In this document: piece after piece, positions 25,592 to 33,777 of the stretch | Numbering within the stretch: the first letter of the stretch is position 1 | How the letters are laid out: the number at the start of each line of letters is the position of its first letter | Origin: an uncultured Lachnospiraceae bacterium | GTDB lineage: Bacteria > Bacillota > Clostridia > Lachnospirales > Lachnospiraceae | Direction: 5' to 3' | Assembly (NCBI GenBank): GCA_947625465.1 | Contig: CANQOK010000022.1 | Span: 1-37,829, forward strand | Length of the DNA: 37,829 nucleotides | Made by a program: the position numbers and the translations under genes | The notes under the pieces: model-generated | Seen by the model: the letters and a program-made list of their open reading frames with translations, nothing else | Database searches by the model: none | Told to the model about the DNA's origin: nothing

Positions 25592-25728
25592 CTATAAAAT
25601 TGAATTTATTTCTAAGTCATTTTGTGATGTGAAATCATTTTAAAATATAATTATCTTTTTGTCAATATGTATTTTATAAATTATTTGTGATTTTTTAAGG
25701 GAGTGGAAAAAGGGAGAGTTTTTTCATT

Positions 25729-25758
25729 AAAAAAAGGGATGCCTTTCGGCATCCCTTT
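25729..25758 (-). terminator. Rho-independent terminator of the surface protein gene at 25784
   Basis: AAAGGGATGCC / GGCATCCCTTT with a 4-base loop, running into seven T residues on the minus strand, 26 bp after the stop codon. Confidence 0.95.
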
Positions 25759-25783
25759 GATTCGAATCAAATTATCTATAAAA

Positions 25784-26698
25784 TTATTCGGTTACTTTTT
25801 TCTTCTGTAATACAACTACAACTGCTGCAGCTGCTACTGCCAGTACTGCTACTGCGTAAGGAGCTACATCACCTGTGGTTGCGCCGCCTGCATTACCGTT
25901 GCCTGCCGGTGCATTTGTACCAGCGCCTGCACCTGTGCCTGCATTACCGCCTGCTGCCGGAGTATTATTACCGCCTGCTGCCGGGGTATTATTGTCGCCT
26001 GCCGGTTTCTGATCATCGCCTGTGGCCGGCTTCTGATCATCACCGCCTGCTGCTAATGCAATGTCACTCAGTGTACACAACTCACCGCTAATTGAAATAT
26101 AAATCTTCGTTCCTTCTGCTGCTTTATCTACAGGAACCGTAGTTTTGCTAGTCAACCCATTATTAGTCAATTCAACAATAACATTTTTACCACTTAAGGT
26201 TGCTTTTACTTTGCAGTCAACTCCAGCTTTATTTGCAGTTAACCATTCAGCCCAAGCAGCATCATCTGCCGGAACACCTTCAGACTCCATTGCATATCCA
26301 GCTGGTGCCCAGTTCTCATTTAAGCTATTTACGAAAAGACCTTTAGTTCCATCAGCGTTCGTTATTTCTGTTAAGCCTTCCGCACCATGTGCACCATCAG
26401 GTCCCCACGCATAATTGTCAGAACGAATAACAGCATATTCATCGTATCCTGCACCATTCACTTTTGCTTCTGTGCCTGCATAAACAACAACATTCGGTGT
26501 ATCCCAATTAAATGTTGCATCAGCAGAGGTAACAGACTTAAAGGTTACTTCAACGCCTTCAGCGGTAACCTCCAAACCTTCTGTATGTTTCGACCAGAAA
26601 CTCGGGCAGTCCAACTCTTTTTCCAGAGCGAATGCCGACATTGCGCTTGTAACTGTCATAGCTGCAGCAAGCGCAACTGCGAAAATTTTCTTTTTCAT
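25784..26698 (-). CDS. Surface protein of unknown beta-fold, low-complexity stalk and C-terminal anchor
   Basis: I do not recognise the family. The 304-aa protein has a signal peptide (MKKKIFAVALAAAMTVTSAM, 1-24) and a domain rich in strands and aromatic residues (about 26-215). A Gly/Asn/Pro/Ala stalk with short repeats follows (GDDQKPA twice, NNTPAAGG twice; about 218-275), then TTGD before a membrane span (278-297), and the tail QKKKVTE. The end resembles a sortase substrate, but no LPxTG is present, so simple membrane anchoring is more likely. The frame opens at 26758, but the Met at 26698 starts the signal peptide and has AAGGAGG upstream. It has its own promoter and terminator. Confidence 0.8.
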   Translation of the reverse strand: MKKKIFAVALAAAMTVTSAMSAFALEKELDCPSFWSKHTEGLEVTAEGVEVTFKSVTSADATFNWDTPNVVVYAGTEAKVNGAGYDEYAVIRSDNYAWGPDGAHGAEGLTEITNADGTKGLFVNSLNENWAPAGYAMESEGVPADDAAWAEWLTANKAGVDCKVKATLSGKNVIVELTNNGLTSKTTVPVDKAAEGTKIYISISGELCTLSDIALAAGGDDQKPATGDDQKPAGDNNTPAAGGNNTPAAGGNAGTGAGAGTNAPAGNGNAGGATTGDVAPYAVAVLAVAAAAVVVVLQKKKVTE

Positions 26699-26787
26699 TT
26701 CAGAAAATTCCTCCTTCAATAATAGTTTGATTCTTTTTTGTTTAAAAAAGATGTACATATAACTGTACGATAATTTGATTCTTTTTC

Positions 26788-26816
26788 ATCTTACTCTGTT
26801 TTGCCGAAGTTGTCAA
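26788..26816 (-). promoter_or_regulatory. Sigma-A promoter of the surface protein gene at 25784
   Basis: A perfect TTGACA (26811-26816) and TAAGAT (26788-26793) are spaced by 17 bp on the minus strand. The leader of about 85 bases contains a GTACA/TGTAC inverted repeat near 26754-26769. Confidence 0.8.
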
Positions 26817-26935
26817 TACGTTCTTCACATTTTCAACATACTTTTTTTTGTTAAAAAGCACTACATTTTCCTCTGTAAAAATATGTTTTTTATACATTTC
26901 ACCAAAAGATTTTAACGCTTTTTCAAATAATTCTG

Positions 26936-26964
26936 TTGTCATCGCACACATTTTGTTTTAAAAT
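26936..26964 (+). promoter_or_regulatory. Promoter of the degV-phosphoribosyltransferase pair
   Basis: TTGTCA (26936-26941) and TAAAAT (26959-26964) with a 17-bp spacer on the plus strand, about 24 bp before the TTG start of the degV gene. Confidence 0.75.
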
Positions 26965-26987
26965 AGAAGCAGGAAGGAGATGATATT

Positions 26988-27857
26988 TTGGATTCATTTG
27001 TAGTTTCAACAGATTCTACCTGTGATCTTCCGGCTGATTATCTGCAGGAGCATCGGATTCCGGTGATTCCGCTTTTGTACCAGCTGGATGACATTACATA
27101 CGGAGCCGGAACGGATTTGGATGATCATGAATTTTATGAAATGATGCGGAACGGTAAGATGCCGACAACAATGGCGGCCAATCCGGAATCCGTCCGTTCC
27201 ATACTGGAGCCGATTCTGGCAGAGGGGAAAGACGTCCTGCATCTGGCGTTTTCTTCGGGATTAAGCAGCAGTTACAGCGCGGCTGCCATGGCTGCGCAGG
27301 AATTGTCCGAACAGTATCCGGACAGAAAGGTGATCGTCATTGATTCCCTGTGCGCTTCTCTCGGAGAGGGATTATTTGTTTATAAGGCAGTGGAGAAACG
27401 GGACGCGGGCATGTCCATTACCGAAGTGGCGCATTGGCTGACTGCGAACCGTCAGAGTTTTTGTCACATTTTTACCGTGGACGACCTGTTTCATCTGTTC
27501 CGGGGCGGCAGAGTAAACCGCGCCACGGCGATCATCGGTTCTCTTGCCAGCATCAAGCCGATCCTGCATGTGGATTTTGAAGGCCACCTGATCCCCATCG
27601 GGAAAGTACGGGGCAGAAAGAAATCCCTGGCTGCTTTAGTAGATCGGATGGACGAGCTGGCAAAGGGATTTGAAAAAGAAAACACAACCGTATTTATCAG
27701 TCACGGAGACTGTCTGGAGGACGCGCAGTATGTGGCGGATCTGGTACGGGACAGATTCGGTATTCAAGACATTATGATCAATATGATCTGCCCGACCATC
27801 GGCGCCCACTCCGGTCCCGGAACCGTTGCCTTATTCTTTATGGGACAGCACCGGTAA
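26988..27857 (+). CDS. DegV family (fatty-acid-binding) protein
   Basis: A 289-aa cytoplasmic protein of the DegV family, members of which bind fatty acids; FakB proteins of this family present them to a kinase. Signatures are VVSTDSTCDLPADYL at the start, FSSGLSSSYSAAAMAAQEL (about 85-103), VDDLFHLFRGGRVNRATA (about 165-180) and the C-terminal HSGPGTVALFFMG. The start is TTG at 26988, with AAGGAG 8 bases upstream; no in-frame ATG is near and the family N-terminus begins at this point. It ends 31 bp before the phosphoribosyltransferase gene. No FakA-type kinase is in the window. Confidence 0.92.
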   Translation: MDSFVVSTDSTCDLPADYLQEHRIPVIPLLYQLDDITYGAGTDLDDHEFYEMMRNGKMPTTMAANPESVRSILEPILAEGKDVLHLAFSSGLSSSYSAAAMAAQELSEQYPDRKVIVIDSLCASLGEGLFVYKAVEKRDAGMSITEVAHWLTANRQSFCHIFTVDDLFHLFRGGRVNRATAIIGSLASIKPILHVDFEGHLIPIGKVRGRKKSLAALVDRMDELAKGFEKENTTVFISHGDCLEDAQYVADLVRDRFGIQDIMINMICPTIGAHSGPGTVALFFMGQHR

Positions 27858-27888
27858 AATAAAAAGAAAGCAAAGGAAAGGAGTATTC

Positions 27889-28530
27889 ATGAACAATCAG
27901 ATCAAGATTCCTGCAGCGATCAATCCGCAGGTTGTATTAAAAGTAATCCCGGGGCATTTTGCGACTGCCCATTCTCATATCAATTATTACCTGGATATGA
28001 CAACGATGAAATCCCGGGCCAGCGAAGCGGAGCAGGTTGCCCGGGCCATGGTGGATTACTATAACATCGGCAGCAAGATCGTCGATACCATCGTCTGCAT
28101 GGACGGCTGTGAAGTCATCGGCGCGTTTCTGGCCAAAGAGCTGAGCAAAGCGGGGATTCTTTCTACCAATCAGCATAAGACCATCTATGTGATCAAACCG
28201 GAATATGACCCCACGGGGCAGATTATTTTCCGGGACAATATCGCGCCTGCCATCCGCGGCAAACACGTTCTGCTGCTTCTGGCTTCCGCTACGACCGGCA
28301 AAACCGTGAAACGCTGCCTGAACGTGATCCGCTATTACGGCGGCACGGTAAGCGGCATTTCCGCTATTTTCAGCGCTGTTTCCGAAGTGGACGGATACCG
28401 GGTTGATACAATCTTTTCTTCCCGGGACATTCCCGATTACGCCAGCCATCCGATGCAGGACTGCCCGATGTGCCAGCAGCATCAGAAGATTGACGCTATT
28501 GTCAACGGATTCGGATACAGCCGCTTATAA
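27889..28530 (+). CDS. Phosphoribosyltransferase-like protein
   Basis: A 213-aa protein resembling the orotate phosphoribosyltransferase-like group (type I fold). Seen: a long N-terminal segment (IKIPAAINPQVVLKVIPGHF), the substrate region IVDTIVCMDGCEVIGAFLAKEL, and the PRPP-loop region IRGKHVLLLLASATTGKTVKRC, where Ala-Ser-Ala-Thr-Thr-Gly replaces the usual acidic DD pair. A C-terminal CPMCQQH pair may bind metal. The frame opens at 27826 inside degV, but the ATG at 27889 with AAAGGAG 5 bases upstream was chosen. Co-transcribed with degV. The acceptor base is unknown. Confidence 0.82.
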   Translation: MNNQIKIPAAINPQVVLKVIPGHFATAHSHINYYLDMTTMKSRASEAEQVARAMVDYYNIGSKIVDTIVCMDGCEVIGAFLAKELSKAGILSTNQHKTIYVIKPEYDPTGQIIFRDNIAPAIRGKHVLLLLASATTGKTVKRCLNVIRYYGGTVSGISAIFSAVSEVDGYRVDTIFSSRDIPDYASHPMQDCPMCQQHQKIDAIVNGFGYSRL

Positions 28531-28573
28531 GAATATAATTATAAGAATATGATAGGAAACCCGGATACAGAAA

Positions 28574-28614
28574 GGGCGCCGCAAAAACTGAATGCTTCAG
28601 TTTTTACGGCGCCC
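28574..28614. terminator. Hairpin terminator between convergent genes
   Basis: GGGCGCCG (28574-28581) pairs with CGGCGCCC (28607-28614); an inner AAAAACTGAA/TTCAGTTTTT stem closes on a 3-base loop, with one mismatch between the two stems. It lies between the converging genes ending at 28530 (plus) and 28639 (minus). The T-run is better on the plus side (ending in seven T residues, after a 10-base gap), so it may serve both directions imperfectly. Confidence 0.75.
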
Positions 28615-28638
28615 TGTATTATTTCTTTTTTTAACAGA

Positions 28639-29850
28639 TCAAACCGTATCTCCGGCATTGGAAAACACATCATCCAGACTTCCGTCTTCCAGCGCATCGC
28701 CAAACGCGTCAGCGACCTGAGAAAACATCCCCAGCAGGTCTTTCAGAGCAGTCGCTTTCTCCGGTGCGGATACCGTTTCCGTCTGTCCTTCCTTTACTTC
28801 CATGGTAAACGCAGTCGTTACCGTCTGCGCCGTCATATCCATCGACAGAGCGACAACCCGGTTTCCTTTTTCTCCGGTCACACCAAAAGAAAGATCCAAG
28901 TTAGTGTTGTCCATCTCTTCTGCCGCCTCACCGTCGGATGCTCCCGCTTCGGCGCATTTCTGTTTCAAATCCTCTCCGTTCTTCTGCAGATATTGATACA
29001 GCGCGTCATTTTCACCCTTTTGCTCTTTTAATCTGGCCATATAGGTATCGATCAGTCCCGGCAGTTCATTCTTCATAAATGCGGTCAGATCATTTTTCAG
29101 CGTATCCGCATTGTCTGCGCCTATGTGAACCTTCACGGACTTCTCCTGAACCGTCAGCATACTTCCCAGCGCATTGACTACCTTTTCTCCGCCGACATCC
29201 AAAGCCAGAGACGCCCATGCCAGAATATCCTCCTGCGTCACATTCTCAAAACCCTCAATATTTCCCAGCATACTCGGCAGCTGATCTCCCTGATACTGCT
29301 CCAGCATATCCTGCAGCGAGCCCAGATTATCGCCCAGCAGATCCTTCAGATCTTCTCTGCTAAAGGAAAGGTAGTCATTTCCGACAAGACCTTTCATTGC
29401 GCCGTATTGCCCGGCAGCCGTCGGATCGATCGTTTCCATAACGGCAGTCAGCGCATCGATCAGCTTCGTGGTATTTACATAAACCGTACCGTTTGCCCAG
29501 ATCACTTCCAGCGCCTCCGCGGGGGTTCCTTTCAGATCTAACGACAGCAGCAGCTTTCCGCTGTTGTCGCCGGATGACACAACCTGATACTGCAGCTTAA
29601 ACGCGTCTGAACCCAGGTAAGTCTGTGCCAGCGCCTTCAGATTTTCACCGCCCAGCGTAATGCTTCCGGAAACAGAACCGGTTTTGAGATCACCCAGATC
29701 TGCCGCCAGCGCGGAAATCTGTTCCTCAGCTGAAACCGTCGGCGTTTCCGAAACGGCATCAGCGTCTTTCTCGTCTCCGCAGCCTGCCATCAGCATGCCT
29801 GTCATGATGACACAAAGTAAAAGTGCCCAAACTTTTTTTAAACGTTTCAT
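28639..29850 (-). CDS. Lipoprotein of unknown function
   Basis: I do not recognise a family. The 403-aa product has a lipoprotein signal ending MLMAGC (presumed lipidated Cys24), a short acidic linker, then alternating beta and amphipathic segments. It looks somewhat like LolA/LppX-type barrels with sheet-forming stretches (GSVSGSITLGG, FKLQYQVVSSGDNSGKLLLSLDLKG, TNLDLSFGVTGEKGNRVVALSMDM, TVTTAFTMEVKEG); that comparison is only an impression. The start is the ATG at 29850, with GGAGG 5 bases upstream, rather than the ATG at 29862. It lies 35 bp behind purL with no promoter or terminator seen between, so it may be read through from purL. Confidence 0.8.
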   Translation of the reverse strand: MKRLKKVWALLLCVIMTGMLMAGCGDEKDADAVSETPTVSAEEQISALAADLGDLKTGSVSGSITLGGENLKALAQTYLGSDAFKLQYQVVSSGDNSGKLLLSLDLKGTPAEALEVIWANGTVYVNTTKLIDALTAVMETIDPTAAGQYGAMKGLVGNDYLSFSREDLKDLLGDNLGSLQDMLEQYQGDQLPSMLGNIEGFENVTQEDILAWASLALDVGGEKVVNALGSMLTVQEKSVKVHIGADNADTLKNDLTAFMKNELPGLIDTYMARLKEQKGENDALYQYLQKNGEDLKQKCAEAGASDGEAAEEMDNTNLDLSFGVTGEKGNRVVALSMDMTAQTVTTAFTMEVKEGQTETVSAPEKATALKDLLGMFSQVADAFGDALEDGSLDDVFSNAGDTV

Positions 29851-29885
29851 TGTTTCCTCCATTTCTGATTGTTTTCATCAACCCA

Positions 29886-32800
29886 TTACATAAAGTATTG
29901 TACTCCGGATTCGAAAATTTTCAAGTCCTGTTCTCCTGTAATATTTTTGGCAACACTGCTTCCTTTTCGTTCCACATGCGCCATCTTGCCAAAGCATCTG
30001 CCGTCCGGACTGGTGATTCCTTCGATTGCGGCGTAGGAGCCGTTGATATTCCACTCCTCATCCATAGTCGGGTTCCCGGCTTCATCCACATACTGAGTCG
30101 CAACCTGCCCATTGGCAAATAACCGGTCGATCCACGCGTTGTCCGCTACGAACCGTCCCTCGCCGTGAGACGCCGGATTTACATAGACGCCGCCCAGCTT
30201 TGCCAGCCGCAGCCACGGGGATCGATTGGAAACAACCTTTGTATAAACCATTTTGGAAATATGGCGGTTAATGGTATTGTAAGTCAGTGTCGGCGCGCTG
30301 GCGTCCTGTCCGGTAATGGCGCCGTTCGGTACCAGTCCCAGTTTGATGAGCGCCTGGAATCCATTACAGATTCCCAGCGCCAGACCGTCCCGTTCCTTTA
30401 ACAGCCGATGCACCGCTTCTTCTATTTTAGCATTGCGGAACGCGGTAGCAAAGAATTTGGCCGAACCATCCGGTTCATCGCCCGCACTGAATCCGCCCGG
30501 GAACATAATGATCTGTGCCTGATCGATGCAGGCTTCAAATTCATTCACGGAATCCCGGATATCTTCTGCCGTCAGATTCTTAAACACCTTGGTCACAACC
30601 TGCGCGCCCGCCTGTTCAAAGGCCTTCGCTGTATCATATTCACAGTTGGTGCCCGGAAATACCGGGATAAATACTGTGGGTTTTGCCACTCTGTGCTTAC
30701 AGATATATATATCCTTTGTATCGTATACCGGCGTATCCAGCGCAGCAGTGTCCTCACTGCTTCTGGTCGGAAATACCTTTTCCAATGTCTGCGTCCACGC
30801 TGTCAGCGCTTCTTCCATCGGGATCGTAATATCACGATATACAAAACATGCCTGATCGGTTACAGCCGCTGCCTTCCGGTACGGCACCGGGATCTCAGCC
30901 AGACGATCCGCCGGCACTTCCGCGATCAGATTCCCGAATTCTGCCGCAAACAACTCTTCCGGCGCAAGCTCAGCTTCCACTGTCACGCCCAGCTTATTGC
31001 CGAACGCCATCTTGCTTAACGCTGCCGCCAGCCCCTTGGAATCCAGCGCATAGGCAGATCGGATCACGCCCTTCTGGATCAGCTGATGAATCGCGTCATA
31101 CAGCGCCATCACCTGTTTGTAATCCGGCTTCTCATAGGCATCCCGCACAATGACAAATTTTACGATCACATTCCCCGCCTGTTTCAATTCCGGCGTGATG
31201 ATATCCGGTTCCTTTGCCACATCCACCGCAAAAGAAACCAGCGTCGGCGGCACGTCAATATCGTTAAACGTACCGGACATGCTGTCCTTTCCTCCGATAG
31301 ACGGCAGGCCGAAGCCTATCTGCGCGTCGTAAGCGCCCAGCAATGCCGCAAACGGCTGACTCCACCGTTTCGGATCTTCTGTCATTCTGCGGAAATACTC
31401 CTGGAATGTAAAGCGGATCTTTTGATAGTCGCCTCCGGCAGCCACGATTTTGGCAATCGACTCTACCACTGCGTAAATCGCACCGTGATACGGGCTCCAT
31501 TTCGATAAATAGGGATCAAATCCATAGCTCATCATGGTAACGGTATCACATTTTCCTTTTAATACGGGCAGCTTCGCTACCATGCTCTGCGTCTCGGTCA
31601 GCTGATACCTGCCGCCGTACGGCATAAATACGGAACCCGCGCCGATAGAACCGTCAAACCGCTCCACCAGTCCCTTCTGGGAACAGACATTCAGGTCGGA
31701 AAGCGTCTCCAGCCATTTGGTCCTGACATCGGAGACCGCTTCCCTGCGGAAATAATTCTTCTTTTCATCCGGCATATCTACAGAAACCGCCGCTTCCTGA
31801 TGCGCTCCGTTGGTATCCAGAAATGCTCTGGAAATATTAACGATCTCTTTCCCTCTCCAGTTCATCACCAGTCTGGGTTCTTCGGTTACGACCGCAACCG
31901 TTACGGCTTCCAGATTCTCTTCATTGGCATATGCCAGAAACTGCTCAACATCTTTCGGCGCTACTACAACCGCCATACGCTCCTGAGATTCGGAAATGGC
32001 AATTTCCGTACCGTCCAGTCCCGCATACTTCTTCGGAACCCGATCCAGATCGATGCGGAGTCCGTCGGCCAGTTCGCCAATGGCAACAGACACGCCGCCT
32101 GCGCCGAAATCGTTGCATTTTTTGATCAGCCTGCTTACTTCTTCTCTTCTGAATAATCGCTGTATCTTACGCTCTGTCGGCGCGTTTCCTTTCTGTACTT
32201 CCGCGCCGCAGGTCTCTATGGACTGCTCGGTGTGCACCTTGGAGGAACCGGTTGCGCCGCCGCAGCCGTCACGGCCGGTCCTTCCGCCCAGCAGAATGAT
32301 CCGGTCTCCGGGATCCGAAGTCTCGCGGATCACCGCGCGCCGGGGCGCCGCTCCCATGACCGCGCCGATCTCCATACGCTTTGCCACATAATCCGGATGA
32401 TAAATCTCTTTTACCAGACCGGTTGCCAGCCCGATCTGATTGCCATAGGAACTGTATCCGTTGGCAGCGCCGCGCACCAGCTTTTTCTGGGGCAGCTTGC
32501 CCTTTAATGTCTCTTTCATGGAACGGGTCGGATCAGCCGCGCCGGTGACGCGCATGGCCTGATAAACATAAGTACGGCCCGACAGCGGATCCCGGATCGC
32601 GCCGCCCAGACAGGTGGCGGCACCGCCAAACGGCTCGATCTCCGTCGGATGGTTGTGCGTCTCATTCTTAAAGTTCACCAGCCATTCTTCCGTAACGCCG
32701 TCTATCTCTACCGGCACTACGATCGAGCAGGCGTTGATCTCATCGCTCTCCTCCTGATCCTCCAGTTTCCCTTCTTTTTTCAGCTTGCGCATTGCCATCA

Positions 32801-33632
32801 GCGCCAGATCCATCAGGCAGATGAATTTATCCTTTCTGCCCGCAAAGATCTCCTGATGCGCCGCCACATATTCTTCATAGGTCTTTTGGATCGGAGCCCG
32901 GTAATATCCTTCGTCAAACGCCACCTCTGTCAGTTCCGTCTGGAATGTGGTATGGCGGCAGTGATCGGACCAATAGGTATCCAGTACCCGGATCTCCGTC
33001 ATGGACGGGTCCCGGTCTTCCTCATTCTTATAATAATTCTGAATGTGCAGAAAATCTTTAAAGGTCATGGCCAGATTCAGAGAATCATAGAGCGCTTTCA
33101 GCTCTGCCTCTGCCATTGTGCGGAATCCATCAAAAATGATCACATCCGCCGGATCCTCAAATACCGTCACCAGTGTCTCCGGTTTCTCCAGTCCGGTCTC
33201 TCTGGAATCCACCGGGTTAATGCAGAACGCCTTAATGGCAGCCAGCTGTTCCGGCGTTACTTCTCCAATGATTACATAAGTGGTCGCTGTCCGGATCACC
33301 GGCTCTTCGTCCTCTTTTAAAAACTTTACACACTGCTCTGCGGAATCCGCGCGCTGATCAAACTGTCCCGGCAGATACTCGACACTGAATACCGCGTCCT
33401 TTTCCCCGCAGGAAAACGTCTCCTCATATACATCGTCTACCGGCGGTTCGGAAAATACGGAAGTCAGCGCCTGCCGGTAGGTCTCCTCGGATAAATTCTC
33501 CACGTCATACCGTACCAGGACTCTGACATCTGTAATCGTCTTAATATCCAGATAATTCCGAATCTCATGCCGCAGTTCTTTTGCCTTCACCGCATAAGGT
33601 TCCTTCTTCTCCACGTAAACTCTTTTAACCAT
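29886..33632 (-). CDS. purL: Phosphoribosylformylglycinamidine synthase, single-chain
   Basis: PurL makes FGAM from FGAR, glutamine and ATP in de novo purine synthesis. At 1248 aa it is the large fused form, with an N-terminal PurS-like domain (about 1-140), a synthetase core with WSDHCRHTTF (about 221) and the ATP site ETHNHPTEIEPFGGAATC (about 325). The C-terminal glutamine amidotransferase carries FPGGFSAGDE, the nucleophile Cys in CNGFQAL, and SHGEGRF. The frame is open to an ATG at 33686, but that has no usable spacer to its AAGG. The Met at 33632 (MVKRVYVEKK) follows GGAGG by 10 bases and is preferred. No other pur gene is in the window. Confidence 0.94.
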   Translation of the reverse strand: MVKRVYVEKKEPYAVKAKELRHEIRNYLDIKTITDVRVLVRYDVENLSEETYRQALTSVFSEPPVDDVYEETFSCGEKDAVFSVEYLPGQFDQRADSAEQCVKFLKEDEEPVIRTATTYVIIGEVTPEQLAAIKAFCINPVDSRETGLEKPETLVTVFEDPADVIIFDGFRTMAEAELKALYDSLNLAMTFKDFLHIQNYYKNEEDRDPSMTEIRVLDTYWSDHCRHTTFQTELTEVAFDEGYYRAPIQKTYEEYVAAHQEIFAGRKDKFICLMDLALMAMRKLKKEGKLEDQEESDEINACSIVVPVEIDGVTEEWLVNFKNETHNHPTEIEPFGGAATCLGGAIRDPLSGRTYVYQAMRVTGAADPTRSMKETLKGKLPQKKLVRGAANGYSSYGNQIGLATGLVKEIYHPDYVAKRMEIGAVMGAAPRRAVIRETSDPGDRIILLGGRTGRDGCGGATGSSKVHTEQSIETCGAEVQKGNAPTERKIQRLFRREEVSRLIKKCNDFGAGGVSVAIGELADGLRIDLDRVPKKYAGLDGTEIAISESQERMAVVVAPKDVEQFLAYANEENLEAVTVAVVTEEPRLVMNWRGKEIVNISRAFLDTNGAHQEAAVSVDMPDEKKNYFRREAVSDVRTKWLETLSDLNVCSQKGLVERFDGSIGAGSVFMPYGGRYQLTETQSMVAKLPVLKGKCDTVTMMSYGFDPYLSKWSPYHGAIYAVVESIAKIVAAGGDYQKIRFTFQEYFRRMTEDPKRWSQPFAALLGAYDAQIGFGLPSIGGKDSMSGTFNDIDVPPTLVSFAVDVAKEPDIITPELKQAGNVIVKFVIVRDAYEKPDYKQVMALYDAIHQLIQKGVIRSAYALDSKGLAAALSKMAFGNKLGVTVEAELAPEELFAAEFGNLIAEVPADRLAEIPVPYRKAAAVTDQACFVYRDITIPMEEALTAWTQTLEKVFPTRSSEDTAALDTPVYDTKDIYICKHRVAKPTVFIPVFPGTNCEYDTAKAFEQAGAQVVTKVFKNLTAEDIRDSVNEFEACIDQAQIIMFPGGFSAGDEPDGSAKFFATAFRNAKIEEAVHRLLKERDGLALGICNGFQALIKLGLVPNGAITGQDASAPTLTYNTINRHISKMVYTKVVSNRSPWLRLAKLGGVYVNPASHGEGRFVADNAWIDRLFANGQVATQYVDEAGNPTMDEEWNINGSYAAIEGITSPDGRCFGKMAHVERKGSSVAKNITGEQDLKIFESGVQYFM

Positions 33633-33703
33633 ATATTCTGTTCCTCCACTTGTGCCGGTCCGCCCGCTTTTATCATAATCGGACATCCTTCATTTATGGC
33701 TAC

Positions 33704-33732
33704 ATTCTACCGTAAAGTTTTGTGTTTGTAAA
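33704..33732 (-). promoter_or_regulatory. Sigma-A promoter of purL
   Basis: TTTACA (33727-33732) and TAGAAT (33704-33709) spaced by 17 bp on the minus strand, about 70 bp before the chosen start. No purine riboswitch or recognisable PurR box was seen. Confidence 0.75.
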
Positions 33733-33740
33733 GTGCCGCG

Positions 33741-33763
33741 GAGACGATTTTGAGAATCGCCTC
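33741..33763 (-). other. Hairpin between the helicase gene and purL
   Basis: A 9-bp stem (GAGACGATT / AATCGCCTC, one G-T pair on the transcribed strand) with a 5-base loop, 14 bp after the helicase stop and just before the purL -35. No T-run follows, so termination here would be weak at best. Confidence 0.5.
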
Positions 33764-33777
33764 TGCCGGATGCCGTC

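Noticed and set aside
25878-26050. Short repeats that could suggest a CRISPR array or minisatellite
   Set aside because: They are in-frame codon repeats of the Gly/Asn/Pro/Ala stalk, with no uniform spacers.
26060-26698. LPxTG sortase anchoring of the surface protein
   Set aside because: Only TTGD is present before the span; the Leu-Pro part is absent, so the claim is not supported.
32649-33320. 223-codon plus-strand frame inside purL, and similar long frames opposite the helicase (35002-35706)
   Set aside because: Shadows of conserved minus-strand genes, with no start signals.
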